Origin: Thermohalobaculum sp035512995
GTDB lineage: Bacteria; Pseudomonadota; Alphaproteobacteria; Rhodobacterales; Rhodobacteraceae
DNA length: 23,799 bases
NCBI GenBank assembly: GCA_035512995.1
Contig: DATKCY010000075.1
Location: 1-23,799, forward strand
Direction: 5' to 3'
Positions 21,346 to 23,799 of this stretch are shown here, in pieces. The notes beneath the pieces are model-generated. The model saw only the letters and a list, made by a program, of their open reading frames with translations. It was not told the DNA's origin and ran no database searches. The position numbers were made by a program, and so were the translations under genes. The first letter of the stretch is position 1; every line of letters begins with the position of its first letter.

Positions 21346-21755
21346 TAGGGGCGCCCGACCGGTGGTGTCGGAACCCCGGTGCCGACGGGAAGCGGGCAAT
21401 TCGGCGGCGTGCGCATCCATCATCCGGACTTGCTGTGCCGGCCCGGCGGGCCGTGGAAACCGACTCCCCCGGCACGATCGCGTGCTAGGACGCAGACAGC
21501 CGTCGGGGGTGGCGTGGCGTGGCACGTGCGGCTCGTCGCTCAACGGCCGCTGACAGTTCGAGCTAGCGCAGCGCCCCCGCGCCGACACAGACAAGAAATG
21601 ATCTGGATCTGTAAATAAATTATTAACAAATTCGGAGCGCTCGCCGGGGCATCGGCCCAAATTCGGGCTTTCGGCGAGGGGGCCAGGAATCTTTGGACAG
21701 TGCAACGCCGGTCCACTATTCACTGCTATCCGATATCAGTCTTCCGGGAAATCCG
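21346..21755. promoter_or_regulatory. divergent intergenic region with an A+T-rich core
   Basis: About 410 nt separate the minus-strand flippase from the plus-strand glycosyltransferase (about 330 nt if the flippase starts at 21423). Most is ordinary G+C-rich sequence, but 21600-21635 is strikingly A+T-rich and includes GTAAATAAATTATTAAC (21611-21627). This is the likeliest place for divergent promoters or for binding of a silencer or activator. No convincing -35/-10 pair was identified on either strand. Confidence 0.5.
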
Positions 21756-22472
21756 ATGGTCAGCGCGTCTATTCCACCAATTCTTCACATGACCGCACCG
21801 ACAATGTCCCTCTCATGGGAGGAGCGGCGGCTGGCCGCTCGAGCGAGAACCGCACTTTCTGGTTGGGACTATCACCTCTGGGACGACGCGGAAAACAGGG
21901 CCATGATAGCGGAGCTCTTTCCCGACCATCTCGAACGTTACGATAGCATCGCCCACGGCGTCGCCAAGGCCGACATCGCCCGCTACGCTTACATGCTCAA
22001 GTTCGGCGGCGTCTATAGCGACACGGACTACAAGTGGCTGCGGGCGCCTGACGAGAAGTTCCTTTCAGCATCTTTGGTGCTGCCGGTGTCGCGCGGCAGA
22101 GCGCCGGCTGATCTCGATTTCAAGCTCGGCAACGCCGTCCTGATGTCGAAACCGGGCCATCCATTCTGGCACGAGATGCTCGAGTGGATCTTCGCGCGCC
22201 TGGACGGATCGGGCCTGCGCGAGAGCGGAATAATCGCGGCGACAGGTCCGGATGCGGTCACGGACTTCTTTCTCGAGAACCGCGAGCGCTTCCCGGACGC
22301 CTGCCTCCCCGCAAGACCGATTTTCCATCCCTGGATCAGGAGGGGCGGCCTTTGGCACGAACGCGTGGAAGAAGGGATCGGGGTACATCTCTGCTGGGGC
22401 AGTTGGCGTTCGAAGCCGTTCGCCCGAAGCCTGAAGACGCTCATGGCTCGAAAATGGACCGCGCTCACCTGA
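21756..22472 (+). CDS. GT32-type glycosyltransferase (DXD, capsule/EPS synthesis)
   Basis: This 238-residue protein fits the Gly_transf_sug/GT32 (Och1-like) family of retaining sugar transferases. The core reads KADIARYAYMLKFGGVY directly followed by SDTDYKW, in which Asp89-Thr90-Asp91 is the metal-binding DXD motif and the preceding AD..R...L..GG pattern is diagnostic. The N terminus SIPPILHMTAPT resembles the IPKIIHQ start of the family, supporting the ATG at 21756. A TTG at 21693 with AGGA 5 nt upstream is a real alternative and would add 21 residues. Acceptor and donor sugars are unknown. It is the first of three + strand genes and is followed 30 nt later by the methyltransferase. Confidence 0.85.
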   Translation: MVSASIPPILHMTAPTMSLSWEERRLAARARTALSGWDYHLWDDAENRAMIAELFPDHLERYDSIAHGVAKADIARYAYMLKFGGVYSDTDYKWLRAPDEKFLSASLVLPVSRGRAPADLDFKLGNAVLMSKPGHPFWHEMLEWIFARLDGSGLRESGIIAATGPDAVTDFFLENRERFPDACLPARPIFHPWIRRGGLWHERVEEGIGVHLCWGSWRSKPFARSLKTLMARKWTALT

Positions 22473-22502
22473 GCACCCGTCATTCAATCCGAGAGGACGT
22501 AA

Positions 22503-23135
22503 ATGCCGCTGCAGTCGCTCGTCACGAACAACTTCATCTATGCGAACTGGCTTCGGCCGCTTCGGGCGATGCGCGCCTGGAAGGCGCGCGATTTCGCCGG
22601 ATTCGCTCCGCGTTTCATCAAGGAGGCCGTGCTGAAGCGGCACGGCAAGCCGGACACGCAGTGGGTCGAGACCGGGACCTATCTCGGCCAGACCACCGCG
22701 TTCCTCGCCCGCTTCTCGCCGAGGGTATACACTATCGAGCCGGAGCCGGAACTCTTCGACCGGGCACGCGAGCGCTTCGCCGACGGCCACGTCACGGTTA
22801 TCCGAGGGACCAGCGAGGAGGTCCTGCCGGCGCTGCTGCCCGACCTGTCGGGCGACGTGAACTTCTGGCTCGACGGTCACTACACTTCCGAGATCACCTA
22901 CATGGGTGACCAGGCCTGTCCGATCGAGGACGAGCTCAACGCGATCGAGGCGAACCTGGGGAATTTTGCGGACGTGCGTATCCTCGTCGACGATGTGCGT
23001 TGCTTTACAGGCGGGCGAAGCCACGGGGGCTCGTATCCCTCGATCGACTATCTGGTGGACTGGGCACGCCGGTACGGCTTCACCTGGTCGATCGAGCACG
23101 ACATCTTCATCATGAAGCGGGCGAGCGGAGCCTAG
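22503..23135 (+). CDS. class I SAM-dependent methyltransferase-like protein
   Basis: This 210-residue protein has a class I methyltransferase-like Rossmann core. Motif I is WVETGTYLGQTTAF (about residues 54-67). The acidic end of strand 2 is RVYTIEPEPELF (Glu79 and Glu81). A later strand carries VNFWLDGHYTSE (about 119-130), followed by CPIEDELNAIEANLG and RILVDDVRCF (Asp163, Asp164). Proteins with this FWLDGHY plus P-I-x-x-E-L pattern occur often in surface-glycan gene clusters. Its target (sugar hydroxyl, or another group) is not known. GAGAGGA sits 6-12 nt before the ATG at 22503. It is co-oriented with the GT32 gene, with a 30-nt gap. Confidence 0.8.
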   Translation: MPLQSLVTNNFIYANWLRPLRAMRAWKARDFAGFAPRFIKEAVLKRHGKPDTQWVETGTYLGQTTAFLARFSPRVYTIEPEPELFDRARERFADGHVTVIRGTSEEVLPALLPDLSGDVNFWLDGHYTSEITYMGDQACPIEDELNAIEANLGNFADVRILVDDVRCFTGGRSHGGSYPSIDYLVDWARRYGFTWSIEHDIFIMKRASGA

Positions 23136-23415
23136 ACGGTGTGCGACGCGCGGTGTGCGCCGGAGCAACCGCCTCCTCGCCAACGGACATCTCGCAGAGC
23201 GATCGAAAGATGATGTTAACGGACTTCTCGTCTGAGTCGGGCCGTGTCGGGTTTCGGCGTCCGGAGCGTTGGAAACGGAGGGTCTGGTTCCGTCAGCCAG
23301 TGTGGCACGGCAGGCGGGGCCCTCGGCCGGATGCGCCCCCTGCGCCGGAATCGACAGCACCGCCGAACGCCTGATCTGGCGCTGTGTATCGTCGCGGTGG
23401 GGGAGGGGCGGAAGC
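23136..23415. other. intergenic region before the last glycosyltransferase
   Basis: I see no gene, repeat or clear promoter in these 280 nt. A ribosome-binding sequence (GGCGGAAG, 23407-23414) closes it just before the start at 23416. Confidence 0.5.
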
Positions 23416-23799
23416 ATGCATGTTCACGTGGTCCAGCCGGCATTGCTGTCGTACCGGGTGGACTTCTTCGACCGGGTTGCACGAGCCTTGGGACCGGAGT
23501 TCACGGTCTATCACCCGGCGGACCGGACGACGGACCGCTTCGGCGCGATGGCCGTCGGGCCGGCGAGCTTTCGCTGGCAGCGCGGGTTCGGGAGCTACCG
23601 CCGCCTACCCCTGGGCCTGGCCTGGCAGGATGGCGTGCTCTCGATCCGCCTCGCGCGCGGAGACGTACTCGTCGTCCCCGGCGGCCCGCGCTGCATCAGC
23701 CACATGGCGCTTCTCCTGCGCGCGCGCTTACGCGGGGCGCGCATCATCTGGTGGGGCCATTACTGGACATCCAGCAGCCGGCGCTGGCGGTTTGCCGTG
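23416..23799 (+). CDS. glycosyltransferase, GT4-like N-terminal domain, partial
   Basis: The frame is open from an ATG at 23416 to the window edge, giving 128 residues. It begins HVHVVQPALLSYRVDFFDRV, the usual first strand and helix of a GT-B glycosyltransferase. RGDVLVVPGGPRCISHMALL and RGARIIWWGHYW look like the strand-loop segments of the acceptor-binding domain in GT4-type enzymes. The nucleotide-sugar-binding C-terminal domain lies outside the window. GGCGGAAG lies just upstream of the start. Its place after the GT32 and methyltransferase genes supports a role in the same surface glycan. The exact family is uncertain. Confidence 0.7.
   Translation, partial: MHVHVVQPALLSYRVDFFDRVARALGPEFTVYHPADRTTDRFGAMAVGPASFRWQRGFGSYRRLPLGLAWQDGVLSIRLARGDVLVVPGGPRCISHMALLLRARLRGARIIWWGHYWTSSSRRWRFAV

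Overview
The window is very G+C-rich and codes densely on both strands. RpoB, RpoC, L10 and L7/L12 look alphaproteobacterial; RpoB reads most like Rhodobacterales (Rhodobacteraceae/Paracoccaceae) from memory of the family. No search was run, so the taxonomy is an inference. The core is an intact transcription-translation operon, nusG-rplK-rplA-rplJ-rplL-rpoB-rpoC (1471-13186, + strand), closed by a clear Rho-independent terminator at 13207-13238. Four of its intercistronic gaps hold strong G+C-rich hairpins, which may be sites for autogenous control, attenuation or mRNA processing.

Left edge (1-1470): an IS3-family element on the minus strand runs off the window. Its orfA/orfB pair overlaps at ATGA and has a T6G slippery run suited to a -1 frameshift. 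The element sits in the 3' end of a small gene that vaguely resembles PBECR-type RNases, and the first three bases of the element supply that gene's stop codon. secE, normally just upstream of nusG, is not here; an unexplained 268-nt stretch with a short tandem repeat takes its place.

Middle (13187-19073): a membrane-anchored penicillin-acylase-family hydrolase (minus strand) converges on rpoC. Divergent from it is a tight three-gene operon: a beta-hydroxyacid dehydrogenase, a glutamine-synthetase-fold amidoligase and a class-I glutamine-amidotransferase/C26 peptidase. The last two overlap by 4 nt and look like a make-and-cleave pair for a gamma-glutamyl-type amide; the substrate is unknown. 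A decayed IS630-family transposase fragment follows, carrying an in-frame insertion built on a perfect 11-bp palindrome.

Right part (19074-23799): a surface-polysaccharide locus. A sulfotransferase and a Wzx-like flippase form a minus-strand pair. Across an A+T-rich divergent region lie a GT32-type glycosyltransferase, a SAM methyltransferase-like protein and the start of a GT4-like glycosyltransferase that runs off the window. Together they suggest export of a glycan carrying sulfate and possibly methyl groups. Insertion-sequence debris lies on one side, consistent with a variable island next to conserved core genes.
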